Assembly (NCBI GenBank): GCA_001029295.1
Contig: LDXJ01000060.1
Coordinates: forward strand, 186,127-250,126
DNA length: 64,000 nucleotides
Direction: 5' to 3'
From: Peptococcaceae bacterium CEB3
Lineage (GTDB): Bacteria > Bacillota > Desulfitobacteriia > Desulfitobacteriales > Desulfitobacteriaceae
The first letter of the stretch is position 1. Every line of letters begins with the position of its first letter. The notes under the pieces were generated by a model. That model was not told the DNA's origin. It saw nothing but the letters and a program-made list of their open reading frames with translations, and searched no databases. Below, one piece after another: positions 35,904 to 44,979 of the stretch. The translations under genes and the position numbers were made by a program.

Positions 35904-36028
35904 TTGGGCGTGGCGGTCATTAAGAGTGAACGCCCCGGAGAGCCGGCGGGAAGCCTCTGACTTCTGTCAGGGAAGGGTCAAAAGTGCCCGAACTGCACAT
36001 ACTGAATCTTTAAGGGAGGTGTTTTAAA

Positions 36029-37147
36029 ATGGCCGAACTGAAACGCACGCCGCTCTATGCGGAACATGTGGCCGCGAAAGCCAAAGTCATTGATTTCGGC
36101 GGCTGGGAAATGCCGGTGCAGTACGCGGGGGTGATCGAAGAACATAAGGCGGTCAGGACCAAGGCGGGACTGTTCGATGTGTCCCACATGGGCGAAGTGG
36201 ACGTTCAGGGACCGGATGCGCTGGCTTTTGTCAACCACCTGATCACAAATGATGCCTCAAGGATAGCGGACGGCCAAATTCTTTATTCCCCCATGTGCTA
36301 TCCCAACGGGGGAATTGTCGACGATCTTCTGGTGTACCGCTACAGTCCCGGGCATTTTTACTTGGTGGTCAACGCGTCCAACACGGACAAGGACTATGCC
36401 TGGATGGAAGAGCAAAAACAGGGTTTTGACGTGGCTTTGGCCAATGTTTCCTCCCAGACGGCGCAGCTGGCGCTCCAAGGTCCGTCGGCGGAGAGGATCT
36501 TGCAAAAGCTGAGCGACGTTGACCTCCGTAAAATCAAGTATTACTGGTTTACTCAGGGCAAAATTGACGGAGTTCCCTGTCTCATTTCCCGTACGGGTTA
36601 CACCGGGGAAGACGGGTTTGAGTTCTATTTTTCGCCGCAGTATGCCGCCGGCCTGTGGAACCGGGTTCTGGAGAGCGGCCGGGGGGAAGGGATTCAGCCC
36701 ATCGGCCTGGGAGCGCGCGATACCTTGCGTTTCGAAGCCCGTCTGCCCCTGTACGGCAATGAACTGGGACCGGATATTTCCCCTCTGGAAGCGGGACTGG
36801 GGATTTTCGTCAAACTCGACAAGCCTTCACGACCGGAACGGGAGGGTTTTGTCGGGCAGACAGCGTTGCTGCGTCAAAAAAAGGAAGGCCTGAGCCGCCG
36901 GTTGGTCGGGCTGGAGATGATTGGCCGGGGAATTGCCCGCTCGCACTACCCCGTCAGCAAAAACGGGGCGGAAGTCGGGTTTGTCACTTCCGGTTCTTTC
37001 TCTCCCACATTGGATAAAAACATCGCTTTGGCTCTGGTGCGTGCGGACCTGGCGTCGGTCGGGGAAGACCTCGAAGTAATCATCCGCAATAAACCGGTCG
37101 AAGCCCGGGTCATTCCGACTCCTTTTTACAACAGGCAAAGGGTCTGA
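36029..37147 (+). CDS. gcvT: Glycine cleavage system T protein (aminomethyltransferase)
   Basis: Transfers the methylene group from aminomethyl-lipoyl-GcvH to tetrahydrofolate and releases ammonia. 372 residues. LYAEHVAAKAKVIDFGGWEMPVQY and the folate-site region GLFDVSHMGEVDV near residues 48-60 are typical, as are SRTGYTGEDGFEFY and the GLGARDTLRFEA block with its conserved Arg/Asp. GGGAGG lies before the ATG. First gene under the glycine riboswitch. Confidence 0.96.
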   Translation: MAELKRTPLYAEHVAAKAKVIDFGGWEMPVQYAGVIEEHKAVRTKAGLFDVSHMGEVDVQGPDALAFVNHLITNDASRIADGQILYSPMCYPNGGIVDDLLVYRYSPGHFYLVVNASNTDKDYAWMEEQKQGFDVALANVSSQTAQLALQGPSAERILQKLSDVDLRKIKYYWFTQGKIDGVPCLISRTGYTGEDGFEFYFSPQYAAGLWNRVLESGRGEGIQPIGLGARDTLRFEARLPLYGNELGPDISPLEAGLGIFVKLDKPSRPEREGFVGQTALLRQKKEGLSRRLVGLEMIGRGIARSHYPVSKNGAEVGFVTSGSFSPTLDKNIALALVRADLASVGEDLEVIIRNKPVEARVIPTPFYNRQRV

Positions 37148-37177
37148 AGCCGGAAGCCGGGGTGAAGGCGGCAAGTT

Positions 37178-37290
37178 CAGACCTAAAGGTCTTACCAAGA
37201 GGAAAGGGGTCAAGGAAAGGGGTCAGACCTAAAGGTCTTACCAAGAGGAAAGGGGTCAAGGAAAGGGGTCAGACCTAAAGGTCTTACCCC
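37178..37290 (+). repeat. 46-bp tandem repeat with internal palindrome between gcvT and gcvH
   Basis: Two full 46-bp copies start at 37178 and 37224 and a partial third at 37270. Each contains AGACCTAAAGGTCT. In the third copy the flanks GGGGT and ACCCC also pair, giving a hairpin of about 11 bp with one mismatch at 37265-37290, just ahead of the gcvH ribosome-binding site. Confidence 0.93.
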
Positions 37291-37310
37291 AATTTGAAGG
37301 AGGAATTTTT

Positions 37311-37700
37311 ATGACGAATCCGGCAGAATTAAAGTACAGTAAAGACCATGATTGGGCCAAAGTCGAAGGGAATGTCGTGACTTTGGGGATCACAGACCAT
37401 GCCCAGGAAAGTCTGGGGGACGTCGTTTTTGTGGAATTGCCCGGCGTGGGGGACAAAATTGTGGCGGGAGAGTCTTACGGGACGGTAGAATCCGTCAAGG
37501 CAGTTTCCGATATCGTCGCGGCCGTGAGCGGGACGGTTGTGGAGGTCAACGAGGGAGTAGTGGATGCTCCGGACACGCTGAATAACGATCCCTATGGAGA
37601 GGGATGGTTGGTCCGGGTGGAGGCCGACGACTTAAAGCCTTTGGACAATCTTTTGAACGTGCAACAGTATGAAGCGCTCCTAGCCGAGGAAGAGCACTGA
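37311..37700 (+). CDS. gcvH: Glycine cleavage system H protein
   Basis: Lipoyl carrier of the glycine cleavage complex and, in Gram-positives, the first protein to be octanoylated and lipoylated. 129 residues. The lipoyl-lysine is Lys63 in GTVESVKAVSD. YSKDHDWAKVEGN, GDVVFVELPGVGD and the C-terminal NDDPYGEGWLVRV-type block (NNDPYGEGWLVRV) are normal. GAAGGAGG precedes the ATG. Confidence 0.97.
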   Translation: MTNPAELKYSKDHDWAKVEGNVVTLGITDHAQESLGDVVFVELPGVGDKIVAGESYGTVESVKAVSDIVAAVSGTVVEVNEGVVDAPDTLNNDPYGEGWLVRVEADDLKPLDNLLNVQQYEALLAEEEH

Positions 37701-37848
37701 GGCAGAGGGCCCTCGACTGGGAAGCATCGAGGAAGCCGCCAATTTTAAGCGCGAGAAGGAATTGACGCTCGGGAACCCAGAATCTGCCAAATTTATGCAG
37801 GCAGAGTTTACTGAGTAAGTACGATTGTTACCGGGAAGGGGCATTAGG

Positions 37849-39189
37849 ATGAATTATGTGCCAAATACGGCCGGGCAGCAGGAAAAACTTTTAGCCCGGA
37901 TCGGCATCTCTTCCGTGGAGGAACTGTTTCAGGATATTCCCGAATCGGTCCGCTTGCAAGGGGCGCTGAAGGTTCGGGGAGGAATGTCCGAGCAGGAACT
38001 GGTGAAACTGGTGAAAGGCCTGGCCCGGGAAAACGGCGACCTGGAAGAATATACCTCGTACCTGGGGGCGGGAGCCTATGAACACTACATCCCGAGCTTC
38101 GTCGACCAGCTTCTGTTGCGCTCGGAGTTTTACACGGCTTATACTCCTTATCAGCCGGAGATTAGTCAGGGGACGCTGCAGGCGATTTACGAGTATCAGA
38201 CGCTCGTCTGCGAACTGACGGGGATGGACGCCGCGAATGCCTCCATGTATGACGGGGCCTCGGCCCTGGCCGAAGCGGCCTTGATGAGCTGTGACGCGAC
38301 CCGGCGCCGCACGGTGTTGGTAAGCCAAACCGTGCATCCGGAATACCGGGAGGTTTTGAAGACCTATCTGCCGGCGCGCGGGGTTGAGATCCGGGAGATC
38401 CCGTACAAGGAAGGTCGCCTGGATACGGAGGTTTTGGCCCAAGCCCTGAACAAGGAAGTGGCCGGAGTCGTCACGCAAGTGCCGAACTTCTTCGGCGGTA
38501 TCGAATCAGGGGAGGAAGTGGCCGCCCTGGCCCACGCTCAGGGGGCACTTCTGGTGGCGTCGGTTAACCCGGTGTCTCTGGGCTTGCTGAAGTCGCCCGG
38601 TGAATACGGAGCCGATATCGTGACCGGGGAAGGGCAGCCTTTCGGCAATCCCTTGAATTTTGGCGGGCCTTACCTAGGATTTTTGGCCTGCCGCGAAAAG
38701 TACGTGCGCAGGATGCCGGGACGGATCGTGGGCGCGACGACGGACAAGAACGGGCTCAAGGGCTATGTGCTCACTCTCCAGGCCCGGGAACAGCATATCC
38801 GCCGGGAAAAGGCCACCTCAAATATCTGTTCCAACGAGGCTTTGTGCGCCCTGGCTTTCACTCTGCACCTGAGCGCTTTGGGAAAATCAGGGCTGCGCCG
38901 CTTGGCAAACTTGAATCTGCAAAAAGCACACTACGCCGCAGCCGGAATCGCGGCCGTGCCGGGGATGGACTTGGCCTTCCCGGGGGCATTTTTCCACGAG
39001 TTCGTGATCAAAGTGGAAAAGGAACCGGCCAAAGTCAACGCGGAACTCCTGCAAAACAAGATCATCGGCGGACTTGACCTGTCCCGTTTCTATCCCGAGC
39101 TAGACCATCATCTCCTCTTTTGTGTGACGGAAACCAAGAGCAAGAGCGATATTGACAGGCTCGTGGCCAGATTGGGGGATATCCGATGA
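37849..39189 (+). CDS. gcvPA: Glycine dehydrogenase (decarboxylating) subunit 1
   Basis: N-terminal half of the split P-protein, which forms a heterodimer with GcvPB and decarboxylates glycine with PLP. 446 residues from the ATG at 37849 (GGGAAGGGG upstream). [39 protein letters not shown] and [19 protein letters not shown] are family blocks. The stop overlaps the gcvPB start (ATGA), consistent with 1:1 synthesis. Split P-proteins are usual in Gram-positives. Confidence 0.96.
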   Translation: MNYVPNTAGQQEKLLARIGISSVEELFQDIPESVRLQGALKVRGGMSEQELVKLVKGLARENGDLEEYTSYLGAGAYEHYIPSFVDQLLLRSEFYTAYTPYQPEISQGTLQAIYEYQTLVCELTGMDAANASMYDGASALAEAALMSCDATRRRTVLVSQTVHPEYREVLKTYLPARGVEIREIPYKEGRLDTEVLAQALNKEVAGVVTQVPNFFGGIESGEEVAALAHAQGALLVASVNPVSLGLLKSPGEYGADIVTGEGQPFGNPLNFGGPYLGFLACREKYVRRMPGRIVGATTDKNGLKGYVLTLQAREQHIRREKATSNICSNEALCALAFTLHLSALGKSGLRRLANLNLQKAHYAAAGIAAVPGMDLAFPGAFFHEFVIKVEKEPAKVNAELLQNKIIGGLDLSRFYPELDHHLLFCVTETKSKSDIDRLVARLGDIR

Positions 39190-40649
39190 GAGTTTTAGAA
39201 CCGTTGATTTTTGAACAAAGTGCCGAGGGCCGGACCGGTGTGGACCTGCCGGAATTGGATGTTCCAGGGGAGGATGCAGCGTCTTTAGTTCCGGAGGAGA
39301 TGCTGCGCCAAACGGAGGCGGAGTTGCCGGAAGTGAGCGAGGTCGACGCGGTGCGCCATTTCACGCGCTTGTCCACTTTCAATCACGGGGTGGATACCGG
39401 ATTCTATCCGCTCGGCTCCTGTACGATGAAATACAATCCGAAAGTGAATGAGACTCTGGCCCGCCTGCCCGGCTTTATCAATCTGCACCCCTACCAGCCG
39501 GAGGAACTCACTCAGGGTGCCCTGCGCCTCATGAGCGAACTCCAGGATGATCTTGCTGAAATAACCGGGATGGACGCCTTTACTCTGCAGCCGGCCGCGG
39601 GGGCTCATGGTGAAATGACCGGGATCTTAATCATTAAAGCTTATCACCAAAATCGCCGGGACGCCAAGCGGACCAAGGTGATCGTTCCCGATTCGGCCCA
39701 CGGTACAAACCCGGCCACGGCCGCCATGGCGGGTTTCCAAATTATTCAGGTGCCTTCCGATGAACGGGGCGGGGTTAATCTGGAGGAACTGCGCAAGGTG
39801 GCCAATGAGGAAGTGGCCGCTCTCATGCTCACCAATCCCAATACCCTGGGACTTTTTGATGAAAACATTGCGGAAATCGCGCGCATCATCCATGAGGTGG
39901 GCGGGCTCGTCTACTATGACGGGGCGAATGCCAACGCCATTATGGGCTGGGCCCGCCCCGGAGATATGGGTTTTGACGCGGTCCATATCAACCTGCACAA
40001 GACGTTTTCCACTCCCCACGGCGGTGGGGGCCCGGGAGCCGGGCCGGTGGGGGTCAAAGAGTTTCTGGCGCCGTTTTTGCCCAAACCGCTGGTCAAGAGG
40101 AAAGAAAACGGGAAGTACACCCTGGATTATGATCGTCCCTTATCGATTGGGAGGGTACGGGCTTTTTACGCCAGTTTTTCGGTGCTGGTCAAGGCTTATG
40201 CCTACATTCGCGGCTTAGGGGGAGAAGGACTGAAAAAGGCTTCGGAAAACGCGGTGCTTAACGCCAACTTCCTCATGAGCGTGCTCAAGGAGCCCTGTCA
40301 TTTGCCATATGATCGGGTTTGCCAACATGAATTTGTCATTACTCCGAAAAACCTTAAGTCCTATGGCGTCCATACCCTGGACTTGGCCAAACGGCTGCTC
40401 GATTACGGCTATCATCCTCCGACCATCTATTTTCCGCTGATCGTGGAAGAAGCGATGATGATTGAACCGACCGAGACCGAGAGTTTGGAGACCCTGGAGC
40501 GTTTTGCCGAGACCATGATTAAAATTGCGGAGGAAGTCCGCACAGATGTCGATCTGGTCAAGAATGCGCCCCATACGACCTTGGTTTCCCGCCTCGACGA
40601 GGTAGCGGCCGCGCGTAAGCCGGATATCCGCTGGAAAAAAAGCGAGTAG
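39186..40649 (+). CDS. gcvPB: Glycine dehydrogenase (decarboxylating) subunit 2
   Basis: C-terminal half of the P-protein, carrying the cofactor. 487 residues. The PLP lysine is Lys272 in [32 protein letters not shown] near residue 77, [13 protein letters not shown], and [16 protein letters not shown] are intact. Starts inside the gcvPA stop codon. A strong terminator follows 88 bp after the stop. Confidence 0.97.
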   Translation: MRVLEPLIFEQSAEGRTGVDLPELDVPGEDAASLVPEEMLRQTEAELPEVSEVDAVRHFTRLSTFNHGVDTGFYPLGSCTMKYNPKVNETLARLPGFINLHPYQPEELTQGALRLMSELQDDLAEITGMDAFTLQPAAGAHGEMTGILIIKAYHQNRRDAKRTKVIVPDSAHGTNPATAAMAGFQIIQVPSDERGGVNLEELRKVANEEVAALMLTNPNTLGLFDENIAEIARIIHEVGGLVYYDGANANAIMGWARPGDMGFDAVHINLHKTFSTPHGGGGPGAGPVGVKEFLAPFLPKPLVKRKENGKYTLDYDRPLSIGRVRAFYASFSVLVKAYAYIRGLGGEGLKKASENAVLNANFLMSVLKEPCHLPYDRVCQHEFVITPKNLKSYGVHTLDLAKRLLDYGYHPPTIYFPLIVEEAMMIEPTETESLETLERFAETMIKIAEEVRTDVDLVKNAPHTTLVSRLDEVAAARKPDIRWKKSE

Positions 40650-40737
40650 GCGCCGGGAGAGAACCGAGCCGAAATGCGGCAATGGGCGGAAGGCCTGTGG
40701 GGAAGGCATAGCCGGTTCCGAAGTCGTTCCGTTGGTG

Positions 40738-40771
40738 GGACCGCCTCCTCGGAGGCGGTCCTTCGTTTTCC
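40738..40771 (+). terminator. Terminator of the gcv operon
   Basis: GGACCGCCTCC, loop TC, GGAGGCGGTCC, then TTCGTTTTC. The stem is 11 bp and almost all GC. Transcription of the lipS genes may therefore need read-through or another promoter. Confidence 0.85.
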
Positions 40772-40817
40772 CGCCCGGAACGCGGAGACGGGAATCTTCC
40801 TTAGGCCGGCAGGACGC

Positions 40818-41154
40818 CTGGGCCCGTAACAAATGTGCCCTCGAAAAGTAAGAACAAGGTCCATATCCTTGACCATTGTCTACTGGGCCTGTAACAAATG
40901 TTCTCCCGGAAAACGGAGAGAAGAATCTTCCCGGGCGGAGCGAGTGAGGGGAGGGTGACCGCAGCGGGGATGCCCGAGGCCTTGCCTGCGAACACTGGGG
41001 ATGAAGATGAACGGAACTCACGAAGATGAACCCCGGGGAAGAAAGTGAACCGGCAGGTGAAGATGAACCGGGGGACGAAGATTAACCGGGGGGATGAAGA
41101 TCAATCGGGGGACGGAGATTAACCAGGTGATGAGGATTAACCGGAGGGATGAAG
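40818..41154 (+). repeat. Intergenic repeats before lipS2: a 19-bp direct repeat and about nine 16-22 bp units
   Basis: CTGGGCCYGTAACAAATGT occurs at 40818-40836 and 40883-40901. From about 41000 to 41154, units of the form GAAGATGAACCGGGG repeat about nine times with drift. The last unit contains GGAGGG and the ATG region of the next gene, so the ribosome-binding site is part of the repeat. No other gene or clear promoter is visible in the 505-bp gap. Confidence 0.8.
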
Positions 41155-42042
41155 ATGGACTGGGGCGGCACGCTTAACAGAGAGACAGAGGAGTGGATAG
41201 AGAAAGGCTGGGCGGTTCGCCTGGCGAACTTTCCCACCGAACTCTATTGCGATTTTCCGGTCGCCACGGCCGGCATCAGTGTGACCGGAACGGCTTGTGC
41301 GCTGAACTGTGCCCATTGTGGCGGGCATTACCTGCGGGGAATGCGCCCGGTGGACGAAGTCAAGAACACGGGGGGAAAGTTCGACTTTCGAAGCGCGCTC
41401 ATCAGTGGGGGCTGCACGACTGACGGAAGGGTGCCTTTTTTGCCCCAGCAGGACTTTTTGAGGAAACTCAAAGAGCAGGTGCGTTTAAATTTTCATGTCG
41501 GGCTCATCGACGGGGACGAAATGCCTGTTTTAAAAGAACTCGCTGATGTCGTCTCTTTTGATTTTGTGGCGGATGAGGAGACGATCAGGGAGGTGTACGG
41601 GCTTAAACGTTCACCCGAAGATTACTTCGAGGCTTACCGGAGGCTGCGGGGTTCGGTCCGGGTGGTACCCCACCTGACTTTAGGGTTAAAAGGCGGGGAA
41701 TGGCAAGGTGAAGAAAGAGCGCTCGCCAAGTTGGAGGAACTGGGACTGGACGGGCTGGTTTTCTTGGTCTTCATCCCCACCCCGGGGACGCGCTACGCTA
41801 AACGGCAGCCGCCCACGGTTGAGGAAGTAATCGCTTTCCTGGCCAGAGCCAGGGTAAGGTTTCCGCATATTCCCCTGGCTCTGGGCTGCATGCGCCCCAA
41901 AGGAAAATACCGCCGGGTTTTGGACGAAGCGGCGGTGGCCCTGGGTCTCAACCGGATCGTCATGCCGACGCCCGGGGCGAGAAAACTGGCCGGCGAACTG
42001 GGCTTGACGCCGGTGCGGACAGAGGAGTGTTGTGCCTTATGA
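41155..42042 (+). CDS. lipS2: Radical SAM protein, probable lipoyl synthase subunit (LipS2-like)
   Basis: 295 residues. The [4Fe-4S] cluster motif is CALNCAHC (C-x3-C-x2-C) near residue 45, followed by GGHYL. LISGGCTTDGRVPFLP and a TIM-barrel pattern (HVGLIDGDE, VVPHLTLGLKGGE, FLVFIPTPGTRY) follow; the protein ends RTEECCAL with extra cysteines. It is coupled by ATGA overlap to a second radical SAM gene and followed by lipM, all directly after gcvPB. LipS1/LipS2 pairs are a recently described lipoyl synthase that replaces LipA. Which of the two is LipS1 and which LipS2 is my assignment and could be swapped. ATG at 41155 is six bases from GGAGGG. Confidence 0.7.
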   Translation: MDWGGTLNRETEEWIEKGWAVRLANFPTELYCDFPVATAGISVTGTACALNCAHCGGHYLRGMRPVDEVKNTGGKFDFRSALISGGCTTDGRVPFLPQQDFLRKLKEQVRLNFHVGLIDGDEMPVLKELADVVSFDFVADEETIREVYGLKRSPEDYFEAYRRLRGSVRVVPHLTLGLKGGEWQGEERALAKLEELGLDGLVFLVFIPTPGTRYAKRQPPTVEEVIAFLARARVRFPHIPLALGCMRPKGKYRRVLDEAAVALGLNRIVMPTPGARKLAGELGLTPVRTEECCAL

Positions 42043-43187
42043 TTCGCTGCTCTTTAGGGACGGCGCAGGTCTTAGGCCTGAAAAAGGTCAAAGTGGACGC
42101 GCTGCCCACCACCGCCTATTTGATGATCGGCGAGCACTGCCGGTTTAACTGCGCTTTCTGTGCTCAGGCGCGAGACAGTTCGGCCCGGGCTGACCTTCTG
42201 TCCCGCGTGAGCTGGCCGGCTTACGAGGACGCGGAGGTCTTGGGGGCGTTGGACAGCCGCGCGGAAAGGGCGGACCAAGATGGGACGCGAGAAGGCGCCA
42301 AAGTCCCCGGGGTGTTCGGGGTTCCGCTGTCTCTCCAAGGCAGCGGGGAAAACACGGGGGCTTCCGCGGTTTCCGGGGCGGCCGGGGCCCCGCTGTCTCT
42401 CCAAGGCAGCGGGGAAAACACGAGGGCTTCCGCGGTTTCCGGGGTCGCGGGAAGTCCCCTGTCTTCGGTTTTGCGCCGGGTTTGCTTCCAGGTGGTTCAA
42501 GACAGGGAGGCGTTGGCGGAAGCCAAAAAATGGCTGGGGGAAGTCCGGAAACACTCCGCTCTTCCCATTTGTGTTTCCGCCGGCCCGAGCAGCTCGGAAG
42601 AAGTGGGGGAACTCCTGCGGCTGGGGGCGGACCATGTGAGCATCGCCCTGGATGCCGCGACGGCGGAGGTTTTCGCCCGTGTGAAAGACGGCTCCTGGTC
42701 CGCACGGTATGAGCTTCTGCGCGCCGCGGCCCAGCGTTACCCCGGACGGATCGCCACCCACCTGATCGTGGGACTGGGGGAAAGCGAAGAAGATATGGTC
42801 CGGCGCTTGGCTGAGATGTATCAACTGGGCGTGACCGTGGCTTTGTTTGCTTTCACTCCTGTGCGCGGCACCCGTTTGGAAAGTGCCGGACCGCCGGACA
42901 TCGGGCAGTACCGCCGCGTGCAGGCGGCTAACTACCTGCTGCGCGAGCATTTGGCCGATATCGCCGGCTTTCGCTTTGTCGGCGGGAGGATTGAGGATTT
43001 CGGCATGACCAGGGCCGAATTGAAGGATTACCTGGCAGGCGGGGAGGCTTTCCGGACTTCGGGCTGTGAGGGCTGTAACCGGCCCTATTATAACGAAGTT
43101 CCGGGACGGGAACTCTACAATTATCCCTGTCCCTTGACGGAAGCGGAGAAGGAAGGGGCCTGGGAGCGCCTTTGGCAACATCCGTAA
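42039..43187 (+). CDS. lipS1: Radical SAM protein, probable lipoyl synthase subunit (LipS1-like)
   Basis: 382 residues from the ATG at 42039. The cluster motif is CRFNCAFC near residue 30, then AQARDSS. The C-terminal part ends SGCEGCNRPYYNEVPGREL and YNYPCPLT, whose extra cysteines could bind an auxiliary cluster as sulfur source (inference). The core resembles biotin-synthase-like enzymes (SIALDAATAEVFARVK, THLIVGLGESEEDMVRRL). Residues 75-145 are a low-complexity insertion containing two copies of a 22-residue repeat (94-115, 116-137) that breaks the normal spacing after the first barrel strand. Partner of the preceding gene, probably acting on octanoyl-GcvH made by LipM. Confidence 0.7.
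   Translation: MIRCSLGTAQVLGLKKVKVDALPTTAYLMIGEHCRFNCAFCAQARDSSARADLLSRVSWPAYEDAEVLGALDSRAERADQDGTREGAKVPGVFGVPLSLQGSGENTGASAVSGAAGAPLSLQGSGENTRASAVSGVAGSPLSSVLRRVCFQVVQDREALAEAKKWLGEVRKHSALPICVSAGPSSSEEVGELLRLGADHVSIALDAATAEVFARVKDGSWSARYELLRAAAQRYPGRIATHLIVGLGESEEDMVRRLAEMYQLGVTVALFAFTPVRGTRLESAGPPDIGQYRRVQAANYLLREHLADIAGFRFVGGRIEDFGMTRAELKDYLAGGEAFRTSGCEGCNRPYYNEVPGRELYNYPCPLTEAEKEGAWERLWQHP
42318..42461 (+). repeat. In-frame 66-bp tandem repeat inside lipS1
   Basis: Units at 42318-42383 and 42384-42449 are nearly identical, with a partial third copy starting at 42450. Each unit codes for 22 residues (GxPLSLQGSGENT...). Each contains an inverted repeat, CCGCTG...CAGCGG, that can form a hairpin. 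Confidence 0.92.
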
Positions 43188-43225
43188 AGGGAACCCCGGG
43201 ATTGTACGAGAAGGGAGGACCGGAT

Positions 43226-44032
43226 ATGGAATGGCGTTATCTGCCGTTTGAAGTGCGGACGGGAGCCGAAAACATGGCCATCGATGAGGCTATATTGCTA
43301 ACTCTGGCTCGCGACAGGGAATTGATACCAACCTTGCGTTTTTACGGCTGGGAGCCGGCCGCTTTGTCTTTGGGTTATGCCCAAAGTTTTGCCAAAGAGG
43401 TGGATGAGGAAGCTTGCCGGGAAGCGGGGGTCGATATCGTCAGGAGGCCGACCGGAGGCCGGGCGGTCCTCCATCAGTACGAGCTGACGTACAGTGTAAT
43501 CGCTCCGGAGGCGGATGAGCACGTTCAAGGAACGGTGATGGAATCCTATTTAAAGATCAGCCGGGCTTTGCTGGCGGGCTTCCGGGCCTTGGGTGTAGCG
43601 GCGGAAATGGCTCACGGGGATTTGGCAGCCGCCGGTTCGGCGGCCTGTTTTGACGCCCCCTCCTGGTACGAACTGGTGGTGGAAGGCAGGAAACTGGTGG
43701 GCAGTGCCCAGGTGAGGAAAGACGGGGTTCTGCTTCAACATGGTTCGATCATCCTGCATTTTGACGCGGATCTCCTTTTTCGAGTGCTGCGCTTTCCCAG
43801 CGAGGCCGTCAGAGGGAGAGTCTTGGCCGCGTTTCACCGCAAGGCCTGTGCCCTGGACGAAGTTTGGCCGCGGCCTTTGTCCCGCGCCGAACTGGAACAA
43901 GCCCTATATGACGGGTTTGCCGAAGTTATGGGTGTGCGATTCGTGACCCCGGGTCTGAGTGCGGCCGAACAGACCCTGGCCCAAAGCTTGAGGACAAAAT
44001 ACCTGGGTGGCGAATGGACCCGGAGGCGCTGA
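43226..44032 (+). CDS. lipM: Octanoyl-[GcvH]:protein N-octanoyltransferase-type enzyme LipM
   Basis: Moves octanoate from octanoyl-ACP to the GcvH lysine, the precursor step for lipoyl synthesis. 268 residues from the ATG at 43226 (GGGAGG upstream). The catalytic cysteine is Cys141 in AACFDAPSWYELVVEGRKL, with Lys156 in GRKLVGSAQ. RRPTGGRAVLHQYELTYSV is the substrate-site block. This is the Cys-type LipM/LipL group, not the ATP-using LplA. Placement after two LipS-like genes and the gcv operon supports de novo lipoylation. Confidence 0.9.
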   Translation: MEWRYLPFEVRTGAENMAIDEAILLTLARDRELIPTLRFYGWEPAALSLGYAQSFAKEVDEEACREAGVDIVRRPTGGRAVLHQYELTYSVIAPEADEHVQGTVMESYLKISRALLAGFRALGVAAEMAHGDLAAAGSAACFDAPSWYELVVEGRKLVGSAQVRKDGVLLQHGSIILHFDADLLFRVLRFPSEAVRGRVLAAFHRKACALDEVWPRPLSRAELEQALYDGFAEVMGVRFVTPGLSAAEQTLAQSLRTKYLGGEWTRRR

Positions 44033-44194
44033 GTCGGCTTTGCGGCGCGGCCTAAAAAAGAATTTTAGCCAAAACGTGTTTTCGGACTTAAAAATTCGAC
44101 GGAAACGCGATATTATAAATGGTAGTGGCGGGCTCAAAATTCGAGCCCCGGCGATGTCACTCACTCCGCGAAACGAGAATTTTGTGCTCGGGAG

Positions 44195-44935
44195 GTGAAC
44201 ATAATAAAAGTCGAAGTTTTACCGAGTGCAGGTTCGGCCATCTTGCCTTATTTGGAGGATAAACTGGTCGTAGTGATTGACGTTCTGCGCGCCACGAGTA
44301 CGATGGTCACCGCTTTAGCCAACGGCTGCCAGGCCATAGTTCCGGTCTTGACGGCCGAGGAGGCTGTGGAGAAGCGCTGGGCCCTGCCGGGGTCGCTGCT
44401 CGGCGGTGAACGCCGGTCTTTACGGATGGAGGGGTTTGACCTGGGAAATTCCCCGTTCGACTACGTGCCGGAAAAGGTCGGCGGCAAGAGAGTGATCATG
44501 ACGACAACCAACGGTACGAGGGCCATTCGGGCGGCAGTGGGAGCCAAGCATGTCTGGATGGCTTCTTTTCTCAATCTCCAGAGCGTGGCCCAGGCTATCG
44601 GGCACAAGATGGAAGAAGAACCGGACCTAGAGGGCATTGTGATTTTTTGTGCGGGTACTGAAGGCCGGTTTGATCTCCCGGATACTTTCTGCGCCGGTCT
44701 TTTGATTCAGGAATTGGGGCCTCAGGCAGAGCTCAACGACTTGGGGCAGGCGGCCAGGACCCTCTATGGCGCGGCGGAAGGGCATCTCCTGGACGCGATC
44801 CGCGGCTCCGAACACGGCCGCAGATTGGTAAGTCTTGGCTTTGAACAGGATGTCATTTACTGCGTGACCAGCAACATCCTGCCGATTGTTCCGGCGTTTG
44901 TGGAAGGGGAGGTTGTTTGGCTGACTGATCTCTGA
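44195..44935 (+). CDS. comB: ComB family protein (2-phosphosulfolactate phosphatase-like)
   Basis: 246 residues. VVVIDVLRATSTMVTALANGC, GGERRSLRMEGFDLGNSP and MTTTNGTRAI are the ComB family signatures. In methanogens ComB dephosphorylates 2-phosphosulfolactate on the way to coenzyme M. Many Clostridia carry it without the rest of that pathway, so the substrate here is unknown. The start is odd: the GTG at 44195 lies inside the Shine-Dalgarno sequence GGGAGGTGA. The codons at usual distance are ATA at 44201 and 44204, so a non-canonical start is possible. Confidence 0.87.
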   Translation: MNIIKVEVLPSAGSAILPYLEDKLVVVIDVLRATSTMVTALANGCQAIVPVLTAEEAVEKRWALPGSLLGGERRSLRMEGFDLGNSPFDYVPEKVGGKRVIMTTTNGTRAIRAAVGAKHVWMASFLNLQSVAQAIGHKMEEEPDLEGIVIFCAGTEGRFDLPDTFCAGLLIQELGPQAELNDLGQAARTLYGAAEGHLLDAIRGSEHGRRLVSLGFEQDVIYCVTSNILPIVPAFVEGEVVWLTDL

Positions 44936-44979
44936 GGGTCGATTTTCTTAATAGGATGTTTTTTCCGAAGAAAGGAACG

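Noticed and set aside
40650-40737. Possible riboswitch after gcvPB
   Set aside because: Small stems such as GCCGAAATGCGGC can form, but no known aptamer core could be matched, and it lies just ahead of a plain terminator after the last gene of the operon.
41155-43187. BioB/BioH-type biotin genes or LipA
   Set aside because: The second protein has biotin-synthase-like barrel blocks, but context with gcv and lipM, the paired arrangement and the C-terminal cysteine block do not fit BioB. LipA's extra N-terminal cysteine motif is absent.
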